This document shows positions 1 through 7,263 of a DNA stretch of 11,067 nucleotides, piece after piece. Under the pieces are notes generated by a model that ran no database searches, was not told where the DNA came from, and saw only the letters and a program-made list of their open reading frames with translations. Position 1 is the stretch's first letter. Each line of letters opens with the position of its first letter. Origin of the DNA: Eubacterium sp. (GTDB lineage Bacteria > Bacillota > Clostridia > Oscillospirales > Acutalibacteraceae); the NCBI GenBank assembly GCA_029050995.1, contig JAIDLO010000101.1:1-11067 (forward strand). The letters are read 5' to 3'. The position numbers and the translations under genes are program-made.

Positions 1-43
1 AAATTAATTTAATAATAAAATAGTAATTTAGTATTCTAAACTA

Positions 44-72
44 TTGAAATGCGCGTTCATTTGTAGTATTAT
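44..72 (+). promoter_or_regulatory. Predicted sigma-70 type promoter of the surface-polysaccharide operon
   Basis: A -35 box TTGAAA (44-49) and a -10 box TATTAT (67-72) are separated by 17 bases, and each matches the consensus at five of six positions. Transcription would begin near 79, leaving a leader of about 26 bases before the ATG at 105. A short inverted repeat, TTTAG/CTAAA with a four-base loop, lies just upstream at 27-40 and could be an operator, but it is too short and AT-rich to be firm. Confidence 0.6.
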
Positions 73-91
73 GAAATGACGAGTAACATAT

Positions 92-97
92 GAGAGG
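92..97 (+). promoter_or_regulatory. Ribosome-binding site that fixes the start of the first gene
   Basis: GAGAGG sits seven bases before the ATG at 105. The in-frame ATG at 90 overlaps this site and has no purine-rich stretch of its own at a suitable distance, so 105 is the better start. Confidence 0.6.
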
Positions 98-104
98 TAT
101 TTAT

Positions 105-1556
105 ATGAACGAAAAAATCCATGCCTTTCGGATTAAATATAAAAACAATCCGGGCTGGTATTGGCTGATTGCCACTGTGTTTTTATTTCCTATACTTCCT
201 GAATATATAAGCCCGTTTATTCTTTTTGCCGCATTTATCGTATTTAAAAGGCAATGGACGAGAGAGGGCAGAAAAGCCAAGGTTGGAACACTCGGAAAGC
301 TTGAATTATGTTTTATGAGCCTTGCTCTTTTAAGCGCCCTTTGGTCTGACAGCAAGCTGGATACGCTTGGTGCGGCAGGCTTGTGGTGGGGTATGTTCCT
401 AATACAGGTTATGATTTATAACCTTGTGAACACAAGAAAAAAAATAGACAATGTACTGAAAACCATAACATTGAGTGCAACTGCAAACGGAATCATCGGC
501 GCCATTCAGATTTGCACTTATCTGCTTTATGATTTAGGCTATATAAGCAAAAAATTTGTTTTTATAACACCTTTTTATAAAAATCTGGACTATGCAGTTT
601 ATTCATGGCTTCCGTTCAGAATAAACACAAAAACTTTTGATGACAGAGCAAGCGGATTCTATTCCAATCCGAATTTACTCTGCACCTCTATGCTTGTTGC
701 ATACCCGATTTCAATTTATCTGTTCCTGAATGCGAAAAACAAGAAGCAGAAATTTTTCTACTTTATGGCAAACCTGATTATCAGCGCAGGAATCAGCTCT
801 ACATTAACAAGAGCAGGCTGCGTTATTGCATTATTAGGCTGGGTATTTATGTTCGTCATTCTTGCAAAAAGGCATGCAAAAGAGCTTTTAACGATTTTTC
901 TTCCGACTGTCGGAATCATTGTGCCTTCCATTTTAACAAGATACGGATTTATCTTTACAAGCAATTCAATTGTATCCGACGCTCCGCCAGTAGATACCGA
1001 CAATATAGTGAGCAATTACATAGCGAATTATACAAATACCGAAAACTTTATTACAGCACAAAGGTCCACAAACGCACACCTTGAAATCTGGCAGAGCGTT
1101 TGGGATTATATAACAAATCACATCCATGTTTTCATTGGCGGACTTGGCTTCGGATGCGAAAGCACAGGCGCATTTCTGCTTGAAAACTATAATTTAAACA
1201 AGCCGCATGCGCACAATTTTATTTTTGAAATCTGGGCAGAGCTTGGAATCATCGGCTTAGTGCTTTTATTTGCAATTATATGCTGCACCTTTGGAAAGCT
1301 GATGGAAATCAACGCAAACAACGGCAAAAAGTTTGATTTGGTTTTCTGCGTATTTACAAGCCTTATGCTGCTTTTGCTGTTCGGACTGAGCGATTATATC
1401 TTCAATTCTCCAAAGCAAATTATACTGTTTATGATTGTAATAGGACTGACGCAGGCAATAAGCCAATGCTATGATAAAACGCTGATTAAATCAACAGATG
1501 ATTTGATGAAAGCAACATCAAAAACATTTAAAGAAATCGTTAAACTAAAAAAATAG
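105..1556 (+). CDS. O-antigen ligase/polymerase family membrane protein
   Basis: This 483-residue protein has about ten hydrophobic segments, as expected of the Wzy/WaaL (O-antigen ligase, PF04932) superfamily, which polymerises glycan repeat units or transfers finished glycans at the outer face of the membrane. Family-like landmarks are GFYSNPNLL (residues 184-192), SSTLTRAG (231-238) in a membrane segment, and a large outside loop (about 285-370). That loop contains RSTNAHLEIW, a glycine-rich GGLGFG stretch and HAHNFIFEIWAELG, whose His-Asn followed by Glu and Gly is typical of the domain. The start at 105 is chosen for its ribosome-binding site; an ATG at 90 would add five residues. Only 28 bases separate it from the GH30 gene, which indicates one operon. 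The organism is probably Gram-positive, so the product would be a wall- or membrane-linked polysaccharide rather than O-antigen. Polymerase and ligase cannot be told apart from sequence alone. Confidence 0.85.
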   Translation: MNEKIHAFRIKYKNNPGWYWLIATVFLFPILPEYISPFILFAAFIVFKRQWTREGRKAKVGTLGKLELCFMSLALLSALWSDSKLDTLGAAGLWWGMFLIQVMIYNLVNTRKKIDNVLKTITLSATANGIIGAIQICTYLLYDLGYISKKFVFITPFYKNLDYAVYSWLPFRINTKTFDDRASGFYSNPNLLCTSMLVAYPISIYLFLNAKNKKQKFFYFMANLIISAGISSTLTRAGCVIALLGWVFMFVILAKRHAKELLTIFLPTVGIIVPSILTRYGFIFTSNSIVSDAPPVDTDNIVSNYIANYTNTENFITAQRSTNAHLEIWQSVWDYITNHIHVFIGGLGFGCESTGAFLLENYNLNKPHAHNFIFEIWAELGIIGLVLLFAIICCTFGKLMEINANNGKKFDLVFCVFTSLMLLLLFGLSDYIFNSPKQIILFMIVIGLTQAISQCYDKTLIKSTDDLMKATSKTFKEIVKLKK

Positions 1557-1584
1557 TTAATTCCCTTAAAAGAAAGAGATCATT

Positions 1585-3186
1585 ATGACAAAGACAAAAA
1601 AAGCAGTTATTTCTGCAATCGCTATCCTGCTTGCAATCATACTTGCCGCAGGCGCATACATATTATTCGGAGTTATCGGAATAGAGGAAAAACGCGTTTT
1701 CCCTGAAAGCGCAATTGTTGAAGCGGGAAAAACAAACGGCGAAACACTGATAGATGACACAGCAGTTTATCAGAAAATGAACGGCTTTGGCGCATCTGCC
1801 TGCTGGTGGAGCAAGGATGTCGGCGGCTGGGAAAACAGCAAGGATATCCTTTCCTTTTTATACAGCAAGGAAAACGGCATAGGTCTTAATATTTACCGTT
1901 ACAATCTCGGTGCCGGTTCAAAGGATGACGAAAATCTGTATGTTCAAGGAAACAGAACCGAATCCTTTATGAAGGCAGACGGAACATATGATTTTACAGC
2001 TGATGCAAATGCACAGAAAGCACTTGCACAGGCAAAGGCACTTGCAGGCGATGATTTAAGAGTTACGCTGTTCTGCAACAGTGCGCCTGCTGCAATTACG
2101 AAAAACGGAAAGGGCTATGGCTCTGCAAGAAAGGATGAAGATCCTTGGGAATGCAACCTTGATGAAAAGAATTACGGCGCATTTGCAGACTATTGCTACA
2201 ATACAGCAGAATACTTTTTAAAGCAGGGATACAGAGTTACCGAGGTTTCCCCGATTAACGAACCTCAGTATGCATGGAGTGCATGGTTTAATGAGGACGG
2301 AAGCTATTCTATGAATCAAGAAGGCTGCCATTATTCAAAGCAGCAGGCTACTGACTTGCTGAATGTTATGGTTAAGAAATTCAAAGGCAGCGAGGTTGAC
2401 GAAAAAGGCTGCAAGGTTTCCATGTTTGAATCCGGTGCCGCTGAGGGTAAAGGTACTACTGCGGCAGCTTATGTTGACTCTATTATTGGCAAAGGACCGA
2501 AATATGCTTTCAAGAATAAGCAATTAAGAGATTATTTTGATTCTGTAAGCATGCATTCCTATTGGTCTGATGAAACAGCAAAAAGGGCTACTGCCGATTA
2601 CTTTGCTGAAAAATATTCAAACTATGATATTGTTTGCTCTGAATACTGCCAGATGCGAAATGATGAAAACACAGGCGTATTTGATTTAATCAGCAAAGAA
2701 GAAAACGGAACAAACGGTATGACCATTGAATACGGCGTAGCTATGGCAGATGTTATTATAAATGATTTAACCATTATGAATGCGATTGAATGGGATTGGT
2801 GGCTTGGCTGTGCTTACGGTGTTTATACCGACGGCCTTGTTTACATCAATGCCGAAAATCATTCCGATATTCAGACATCAAAGCGTTTATGGTGCCTTGG
2901 TAATTTCTCAAAATTCATTGATGAGGGTGCAGAAAGAATTGCCTGCACCTCAGGTGTTGAAAATCTGAAAAGCTGTGCATTCAAGAATCCGAACGGCGAA
3001 ACCGTTATCGTTTATTCAAATTCATCAGCAAAGGATTTAACAACATCATTAAAGAGCTTGAATGCAGGCAATATCGAGGTTTACACAACAAGCGCTGAAT
3101 ATGATCTTAAACAAACTTATACAGGCAAAAAAACAGATGCGCTTACGATAAAGGCGCAATCTGTAGTTACAGTTGTTATAAAATAA
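1585..3186 (+). CDS. Membrane-anchored GH30-type glycoside hydrolase
   Basis: A 533-residue retaining glycosidase of the GH30 (clan GH-A) type, acting outside the cell. Residues 1-7 are basic and residues 8-32 form one long hydrophobic helix with neither a lipobox cysteine nor a clear signal-peptidase site, so it reads as an N-terminal anchor. The TIM-barrel domain begins around NGFGASACWW (66-75). The predicted acid/base is Glu226 in SPINEPQYAW and the predicted nucleophile is Glu353 in VCSEYC. A beta-rich C-terminal domain follows from about residue 450, as usual in GH30. The motifs resemble the beta-1,6-galactanase-like branch most, but the substrate is inferred, not shown. The aromatic/Met stretch that usually follows SAP in GH30 is replaced by AAIT (169-172). 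A start at 1585 is supported by AAAGAG six bases upstream. It lies between a polysaccharide polymerase/ligase-type gene and a coiled-coil gene, so it may process a self-made glycan rather than food. Confidence 0.8.
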   Translation: MTKTKKAVISAIAILLAIILAAGAYILFGVIGIEEKRVFPESAIVEAGKTNGETLIDDTAVYQKMNGFGASACWWSKDVGGWENSKDILSFLYSKENGIGLNIYRYNLGAGSKDDENLYVQGNRTESFMKADGTYDFTADANAQKALAQAKALAGDDLRVTLFCNSAPAAITKNGKGYGSARKDEDPWECNLDEKNYGAFADYCYNTAEYFLKQGYRVTEVSPINEPQYAWSAWFNEDGSYSMNQEGCHYSKQQATDLLNVMVKKFKGSEVDEKGCKVSMFESGAAEGKGTTAAAYVDSIIGKGPKYAFKNKQLRDYFDSVSMHSYWSDETAKRATADYFAEKYSNYDIVCSEYCQMRNDENTGVFDLISKEENGTNGMTIEYGVAMADVIINDLTIMNAIEWDWWLGCAYGVYTDGLVYINAENHSDIQTSKRLWCLGNFSKFIDEGAERIACTSGVENLKSCAFKNPNGETVIVYSNSSAKDLTTSLKSLNAGNIEVYTTSAEYDLKQTYTGKKTDALTIKAQSVVTVVIK

Positions 3187-3200
3187 AAGGAGAACAGAAA

Positions 3201-3977
3201 ATGGCAGAGGAAACAAAAATCAAATCTTCACTTTTTGGATATTCAAAAAAAGCAGTTGACGAGGCTATTGAAAAGCTGAATACAGAAAGCAGCAAAAAAG
3301 CAGCAGAGCTTGAAGCAAAGCTTTTGCAGGAGCAAAAGAAAAATGCTATGCTTCAAATGGAAATAAAAATGCTTCAGGAATGCAACAAAGACCTTGAGGT
3401 AAAATTCAATGAAATTGAGGACAGCGTTGGCGCAATAAACGCTGAAAACGCTGAGCTTAAAAAGGTTATCAAAGAGCAGACAGACAGAGTTGCAGAAGCA
3501 ATCAGCGAGGTTGAAAAAGCACAGGCAATCATAAGCGAAAAAGAAATCGTTATCAATTCTATCCGAAATGAAAAAGACCAGCTTGATTCCGATTACACAG
3601 GCATTCTGAATACCTTTAATGAGCTTAAAGCGGATATAACAAGAAGCCGAATTATCATTGACGAAAAGGACAAGCAGATTGAAACGCTCAATTCAAAGCT
3701 TAGCAAATACCAGATGCGATATGATGATCTTTTGAAGAAATCGGATGAAATATCACGCAACATTATCAATTCCGGCAGTGAATTTGACAAGAAGATTTCT
3801 GAATTAAGAGAATGCACAAATCAAATGAAGCTTCTTATCGCTGAAGCAGAATACACCTTTAACGAAACCTCAATGCATGTTTCAAGCTTTATCAATGTTA
3901 CTGCAAATCATACAGAAATTTCAGACAAGAAAGAGGAAAAGCCAAAGGCTTCTACTACTGAAATACATATTTCATAA
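3201..3977 (+). CDS. DivIVA-like coiled-coil protein
   Basis: A soluble, highly charged 258-residue protein. Its N-terminus contains SSLFGYSKKAVDEAIEKLN (residues 9-27), which closely follows the FGYxxxxVDxFL-type start of DivIVA/GpsB proteins; these bind membranes or cell-division partners at poles and septa. From about residue 22 to 215 the sequence is heptad-like and rich in Glu, Lys and Leu, consistent with a long dimeric coiled coil. The last 35 residues are Ser/Thr/Lys-rich and look disordered. There is no signal peptide or membrane segment. AAAGGAG at 3186-3192 is a strong ribosome-binding site, and only 14 bases separate the gene from the GH30 stop codon, so it is the last gene of the operon. 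By analogy it could localise the polysaccharide machinery at the pole or septum. That role is inferred; the similarity rests on a short motif plus coiled coil. Confidence 0.65.
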   Translation: MAEETKIKSSLFGYSKKAVDEAIEKLNTESSKKAAELEAKLLQEQKKNAMLQMEIKMLQECNKDLEVKFNEIEDSVGAINAENAELKKVIKEQTDRVAEAISEVEKAQAIISEKEIVINSIRNEKDQLDSDYTGILNTFNELKADITRSRIIIDEKDKQIETLNSKLSKYQMRYDDLLKKSDEISRNIINSGSEFDKKISELRECTNQMKLLIAEAEYTFNETSMHVSSFINVTANHTEISDKKEEKPKASTTEIHIS

Positions 3978-3993
3978 CAGCGTTATGCATAAG

Positions 3994-4027
3994 AAAAAGA
4001 CTTGTTCACAATGAACAAGTCTTTTTT
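3994..4027. terminator. Bidirectional rho-independent terminator between convergent genes
   Basis: A ten-base-pair perfect stem, GACTTGTTCA (3999-4008) with TGAACAAGTC (4012-4021), closes on a three-base loop. It is flanked by A5 on the left and T6 on the right. The T run ends transcripts of the + strand operon and the A run gives the U tract for the hydrolase gene on the - strand, whose stop codon is at 4040-4042. Confidence 0.9.
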
Positions 4028-4039
4028 ATTGTATACATC

Positions 4040-5182
4040 TTAATAGAGTCTTTGCTTTACGGGCTGATATTCGCCGTTTTTAATCGTTTTCCATGATTTC
4101 TTGATTGAGCGGCGGGCATATTTCAGAACCCCCTTAAAGGTTGCCTTTGTATCCGCATCTATGGATTTCCATGCCTGCTTAGCACCCTTGATTGATGCAA
4201 AAACATGATCCTTAACATCAAGCAAGCCGTGCTGATTAATACCGTTTACCATAATTTCAAGAACCTTACCCAAGGCTGCACGCTGTTCATCGCTGACATT
4301 TCCTACAACATCATTGAAAACAAGGTCTGAAAGCTTGCTCTTATTCGTAATCTCCTCTGCCGTATCAAGCTGATCGCCGACAAATTTCCAGGAAAGGAAA
4401 TCATGCTGCATAGCACCGATAAAGCGTTTACTTTTAACAATCATATAATCATCATCATGCGCAAGCATCATACCGATAAAGGAAGACTGCGGAATAATAT
4501 GCTTATATTTCGGAAGCATTTCGGCATAAGCCTCTTTGCTGTAATAGTCATAATTTGCAAGACCGGGGCCGTCATTATTATAAAGCGCAACAACTCTGTC
4601 ACGCACCTCTTTCGGCGAATTCATTAAAGCATACTGCGCAACATAACCGCCCTTTGAATGACCGCAGACAATAATATCGCCGTCATATCTTTTTGCAACC
4701 TCAGCAAGGTATTCAATAGAAAGCGCATCAGACGGTGTGCCGCCATAAGCAACGATATCGGCATCCTCCTGCCAGCCGACAAGCGTATCATCCGTTCCTC
4801 TGAAGACAACAAGAATTTTTCCATCCGGCAAAAGGAATGTGCCGGCATTAAACTGAACGGCAGGCTTTGTTTCAAACTTACTCTGGCAGGCAAGTATTTT
4901 CATTTCAGCAAATCTTTTTTGCTTTGCCATTTCCATCATAAGCATACTGATTTGCTTAACAAGAACAAGCCCAACCGGTTTATGCTTGTTGCCCCTGTGT
5001 GCAAAAAGCTTATTGCAGGCATCTTCAAATGAGATTGGCTCATCATCAAAGCTTGCGGACACAACCTCTTCAAAAGGCATATAAAAGCAGCAGCAGAGCG
5101 CAACATTATCTGCATCCATAAACGGCTTTTCCTTAAAAGAGATATTGCCATAATTTTTAACATAATCCATTACTGTAGCCAT
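4040..5182 (-). CDS. Mbeg1-like (DUF2974) alpha/beta hydrolase
   Basis: A 380-residue protein with a lipase-like fold. The nucleophile elbow is GHSKGG (residues 174-179, Ser176), preceded by ILVVFRGTDDTLVGW (123-137), the usual oxyanion-side strand of lipase-type hydrolases. Asp204 in YNNDGPG and His260 in MQHDFLSW are the best candidates for the other triad members; His242 is an alternative. The N-terminus, DYVKNYGNISFKEKPF (6-21), is the characteristic opening of the Mbeg1-like family (PF11187), whose substrate is unknown. After about residue 290 comes a helical, strongly basic tail. There is no signal peptide, so it is probably cytoplasmic. Three consecutive cysteines (30-32) follow the opening motif. 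GGGGGAG ending five bases before the ATG supports the start. It is a single-gene unit with its own promoter, and there is no functional link to its neighbours. Confidence 0.8.
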   Translation of the reverse strand: MATVMDYVKNYGNISFKEKPFMDADNVALCCCFYMPFEEVVSASFDDEPISFEDACNKLFAHRGNKHKPVGLVLVKQISMLMMEMAKQKRFAEMKILACQSKFETKPAVQFNAGTFLLPDGKILVVFRGTDDTLVGWQEDADIVAYGGTPSDALSIEYLAEVAKRYDGDIIVCGHSKGGYVAQYALMNSPKEVRDRVVALYNNDGPGLANYDYYSKEAYAEMLPKYKHIIPQSSFIGMMLAHDDDYMIVKSKRFIGAMQHDFLSWKFVGDQLDTAEEITNKSKLSDLVFNDVVGNVSDEQRAALGKVLEIMVNGINQHGLLDVKDHVFASIKGAKQAWKSIDADTKATFKGVLKYARRSIKKSWKTIKNGEYQPVKQRLY

Positions 5183-5214
5183 AAATTCTCCCCCAGACTT
5201 TATATCTTAATTAA

Positions 5215-5243
5215 ATTTTATAACAATTTACTGCAAATAGCAA
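5215..5243 (-). promoter_or_regulatory. Predicted promoter of the Mbeg1-like hydrolase gene
   Basis: On the - strand, TTGCTA (5243-5238) and TAAAAT (5220-5215) are separated by 17 bases. The -35 match is moderate and the region is very AT-rich. It lies downstream of the radical SAM terminator, so the hydrolase gene needs a promoter of its own here. Confidence 0.45.
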
Positions 5244-5271
5244 GAGAATGTTGATTTAAAATTAAATATAC

Positions 5272-5297
5272 AAAAAGGGGGTTGGAATTCCAACCCC
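5272..5297 (-). terminator. Rho-independent terminator of the B6/radical SAM operon
   Basis: A perfect palindrome at 5278-5297 has eight-base arms (GGGGTTGG and its complement CCAACCCC) around AATT. On the - strand it is followed by T5 (complement of 5272-5276), starting just after the stop codon of the radical SAM gene at 5304. There is no T run on the + strand side, so it works for the - strand. Confidence 0.88.
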
Positions 5298-5303
5298 ATA
5301 AAT

Positions 5304-5918
5304 TTATTGACCTTTTGCAAAGGAACGAACGCGGAATTTTGCGCCGCAGCCTTCGCAGATTTTTCTTGAAGCCTCAATATCCTCTTCGGGAATAACATCA
5401 ACAACCGTCATACGAACATCATCGCAGTATTGAACACATTCTCTTGTAAAATCAAGCATAGCATCAAAAGCAATTCCAGGATAAATATTTCTTGTTATCT
5501 TATCATACTTTTCCGATGTTGTATCATTCAGAGAAACAGATATACAATCCAATACAGCGCAAAGCTCCTTTGCAGTCGGCTTTTCATTAATCAAATCGGA
5601 AAGGCCGTTTGTATTTAATCTGAGCTTAATACCTGGATGCGTTTCCCGCATATACTTTGCAGTTGCAATAAGATTATCATAAGCATTCGTAGGTTCGCCG
5701 TAGCCGCAGAACACAACCTCTCCAACACCGCTGAAATCAAATGCATCAATCGCATTTTTGATATCCTCCATTGTTGGTTCGGTATCAAACCAAAGCCTTT
5801 CGGCATCGCCCACTGCATCCCCCTGTGAACGAATGCAAAATGCACAGCGGCAAGGGCATTTATTTGTTATATTCAGATAAACTCCGTCTCCGAGTCTGTA
5901 AACAATATCTGTTTTCAT
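5304..5918 (-). CDS. Small radical SAM protein, resembling the TatD-associated family
   Basis: A compact 204-residue radical SAM enzyme. CPCRCAFC (residues 21-28) provides the CxxxCxxC motif (Cys21, Cys25, Cys28) for the [4Fe-4S] cluster that cleaves S-adenosylmethionine. VVFCGYGEPT (68-77) is the GGE-like SAM-binding strand and LRLNTNGL (99-106) the next conserved strand. The N-terminus, VYRLGDGVYLNITNKCPCRCAFCIRSQGD, resembles the family annotated as TatD-associated radical SAM (recalled as TIGR04038), whose reaction is unknown. Two further cysteines, in CEGCG (188 and 191), lie near the C-terminus, too few to be a clear second cluster. AGGAGA (5931-5926) seven bases upstream fixes the start and overlaps the stop codon of the transporter gene, so translation is probably coupled. 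No tatD is in the window; it sits last in a vitamin B6 operon. Confidence 0.85.
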   Translation of the reverse strand: MKTDIVYRLGDGVYLNITNKCPCRCAFCIRSQGDAVGDAERLWFDTEPTMEDIKNAIDAFDFSGVGEVVFCGYGEPTNAYDNLIATAKYMRETHPGIKLRLNTNGLSDLINEKPTAKELCAVLDCISVSLNDTTSEKYDKITRNIYPGIAFDAMLDFTRECVQYCDDVRMTVVDVIPEEDIEASRKICEGCGAKFRVRSFAKGQ

Positions 5919-5925
5919 ATGAACA

Positions 5926-5931
5926 TCTCCT
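5926..5931 (-). promoter_or_regulatory. Ribosome-binding site overlapping the upstream stop codon
   Basis: AGGAGA on the - strand shares two bases with the TAG stop of the ECF S-component gene (5932-5930) and lies seven bases before the radical SAM ATG. This arrangement favours translational coupling and is the main evidence that the radical SAM gene belongs to the B6 operon. Confidence 0.7.
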
Positions 5932-6469
5932 AATTAAATAATTGCGTAATAATATTTTTTTTGAATTTAATTTTATCAAGCGCGGCAGCAAGAATAAGGA
6001 AAACCGCCAGGCTGCCAACAGGCTGAATCCAACCGCTTGCAAAAGCAGAAGCAACAGCAAATTCAGAACCGAACATAATATATTCTGCAATCAAATAGCC
6101 AAAGAATGTTACAAGCGTTGTTGGAACAAGCATAAGGCAAATCTGCCAATTCAGTATTCTATCATCTTTTTTCTTCCTTTTCAAGTAAATACGCATCAAT
6201 ACAAACGGAATCGCATTCAGCGCTTTTATGATTACTGTTGCAGGTGCATAAACAGCAAAGCCTGTTGCCAAATCTGCAATTGCTGCGCCTGCCGAAGCAG
6301 CAAAAATTGCACAAGGACCGGGCAATATGCACGAGGCAAGATAAATGATTGAATCTCCAAAGTGAACATAGCCATGACCAACAGGAAACTGAATTACTGC
6401 CGTTCCAACTGTTATCAGCGCAGTAAACAACGCCGTTGTTGTTAAAAGCAATATTTTATTCTTTTTCAT
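5930..6469 (-). CDS. ECF transporter S component, probably for a vitamin B6 compound
   Basis: A 179-residue integral membrane protein with five or six hydrophobic helices, the size and pattern of substrate-binding S components of energy-coupling-factor transporters. The Ala/Thr-rich first helix (LLLTTTALFTALITVGTAVI) is where S components contact the shared T subunit. YVHFGDSIIYLASCILPGPCAIFAASAGAAIADL (34-67) resembles the PF07155-like S-component group. The ATPases and T subunit are not in the window and are presumably encoded elsewhere, as in group II ECF systems. Its start codon lies inside the end of the pyridoxal kinase gene (14-base overlap), so the likely cargo is pyridoxine, pyridoxal or pyridoxamine, as proposed for PdxU-type S components. 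The substrate is inferred from the neighbour only. A thiamine-precursor transporter is the main alternative. Confidence 0.8.
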   Translation of the reverse strand: MKKNKILLLTTTALFTALITVGTAVIQFPVGHGYVHFGDSIIYLASCILPGPCAIFAASAGAAIADLATGFAVYAPATVIIKALNAIPFVLMRIYLKRKKKDDRILNWQICLMLVPTTLVTFFGYLIAEYIMFGSEFAVASAFASGWIQPVGSLAVFLILAAALDKIKFKKNIITQLFN

Positions 6470-7256
6470 TGTTTTTACCTAACCTATATAAATACTTTTC
6501 AAAATCAACACCATCATTTCGGTTTTGTACATTTGAATTCTTAATCACAAGAGAAATAAACTCTGTTGCTGTTTGAACAGCACTGAAAACATCGCTTCCC
6601 GAAAGTACCTTTCCCATAACGATTGAGGCAAGCAGATCACCCGTTCCCGAATAGCTGCCGCCCTCATAAAAATCAGAATAAAACATTTCACATCTGTTCT
6701 TTTCAAAAACGGCATTTCCGATTTTGTTATCTTCCTTTATACCTGTTACAACAACGGACTTAACGCCGTTTGAAAGCAGAATTTCAGCACCCTTCTGAAT
6801 ATCGCTTTCCCCTGTTAACAGTTTAAGCTCTGTTACATTCGGCGTTACAATATCGGCGGAGAGGGCAAGCGTTTTTATCTTTTCACAAAGTGCATCCGTA
6901 AAGCCGTCATATCTTTGCCCGTCATCCCCCATTACAGGGTCTGCAAGCAGAACAGCGTTTGAATTTTTGGTAAACGCAAGAACTGCATCAACCTGCTTTT
7001 CATCAGAAAAATAGCCCGTTAAAATGCCGTCAAACGAAAAGCCAAGCTTATTCCATTCATTGAAAAACAACGGCATATATTCCGTTAAATCAACCTTTTC
7101 ATAGCTGCTGTAACCTGTCTGGGCAGAAAGAACAGCTGTTGGCATCGGATGCGCCTCTATTCCCAAAACAGAAATTATCGGAATACCGACACCGAGCGAG
7201 CATTTACCGAAGCCCGACAAATCATTTATTAATGCACATTTTTTCATACGCGTCAT
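6456..7256 (-). CDS. pdxK: Pyridoxal/pyridoxamine kinase
   Basis: A 266-residue ribokinase-fold enzyme (COG2240 type) that phosphorylates B6 vitamers, for example pyridoxal to PLP, in the cytoplasm. Landmarks in order are INDLSGFGKCSLGVGIPI (residues 10-27), the vitamer-side motif PTAVLSAQTGY (39-49), DPVMGDDG (106-113), TPNVTEL (138-144), VVVTGIK (168-174) and the anion-hole/catalytic SGTGDL (203-208) with Asp207 as the predicted base. The DPVMGD and SGFGKCSL motifs favour PdxK/PdxY over ThiD. The start is uncertain: AGGG at 7262-7259 is only about three bases from the ATG at 7256 but about eleven from the ATG at 7247, and homologues usually begin near the second, giving 263 residues. It is the first gene of the B6 operon, translationally overlapped by the transporter, and is divergent from the regulator gene. 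Confidence 0.9.
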   Translation of the reverse strand: MTRMKKCALINDLSGFGKCSLGVGIPIISVLGIEAHPMPTAVLSAQTGYSSYEKVDLTEYMPLFFNEWNKLGFSFDGILTGYFSDEKQVDAVLAFTKNSNAVLLADPVMGDDGQRYDGFTDALCEKIKTLALSADIVTPNVTELKLLTGESDIQKGAEILLSNGVKSVVVTGIKEDNKIGNAVFEKNRCEMFYSDFYEGGSYSGTGDLLASIVMGKVLSGSDVFSAVQTATEFISLVIKNSNVQNRNDGVDFEKYLYRLGKNNEKE

Positions 7257-7263
7257 TTCCCTG

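Noticed and set aside
1..43. Possible origin-like or phage attachment AT-rich tract at the window start
   Set aside because: It is simple AT-rich upstream sequence with a short inverted repeat; there are no DnaA boxes, no integrase and no duplicated end.
4658..5032. Open 124-codon frame on the + strand opposite the Mbeg1-like gene
   Set aside because: It is antisense to a gene with clear hydrolase motifs, has no ribosome-binding site of note, and its product looks random.
4031..5182. Secreted lipase interpretation of the GHSKGG protein
   Set aside because: There is no signal peptide, and the N-terminal motif fits the Mbeg1-like family better than secreted lipases.
5942..6352. Open 136-codon frame on the + strand opposite the S-component gene
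   Set aside because: Its product is rich in Cys, Asn, Lys and Arg with no domain-like pattern, it lacks a good ribosome-binding site, and the opposite strand encodes a clear ECF S component with proper start signals.
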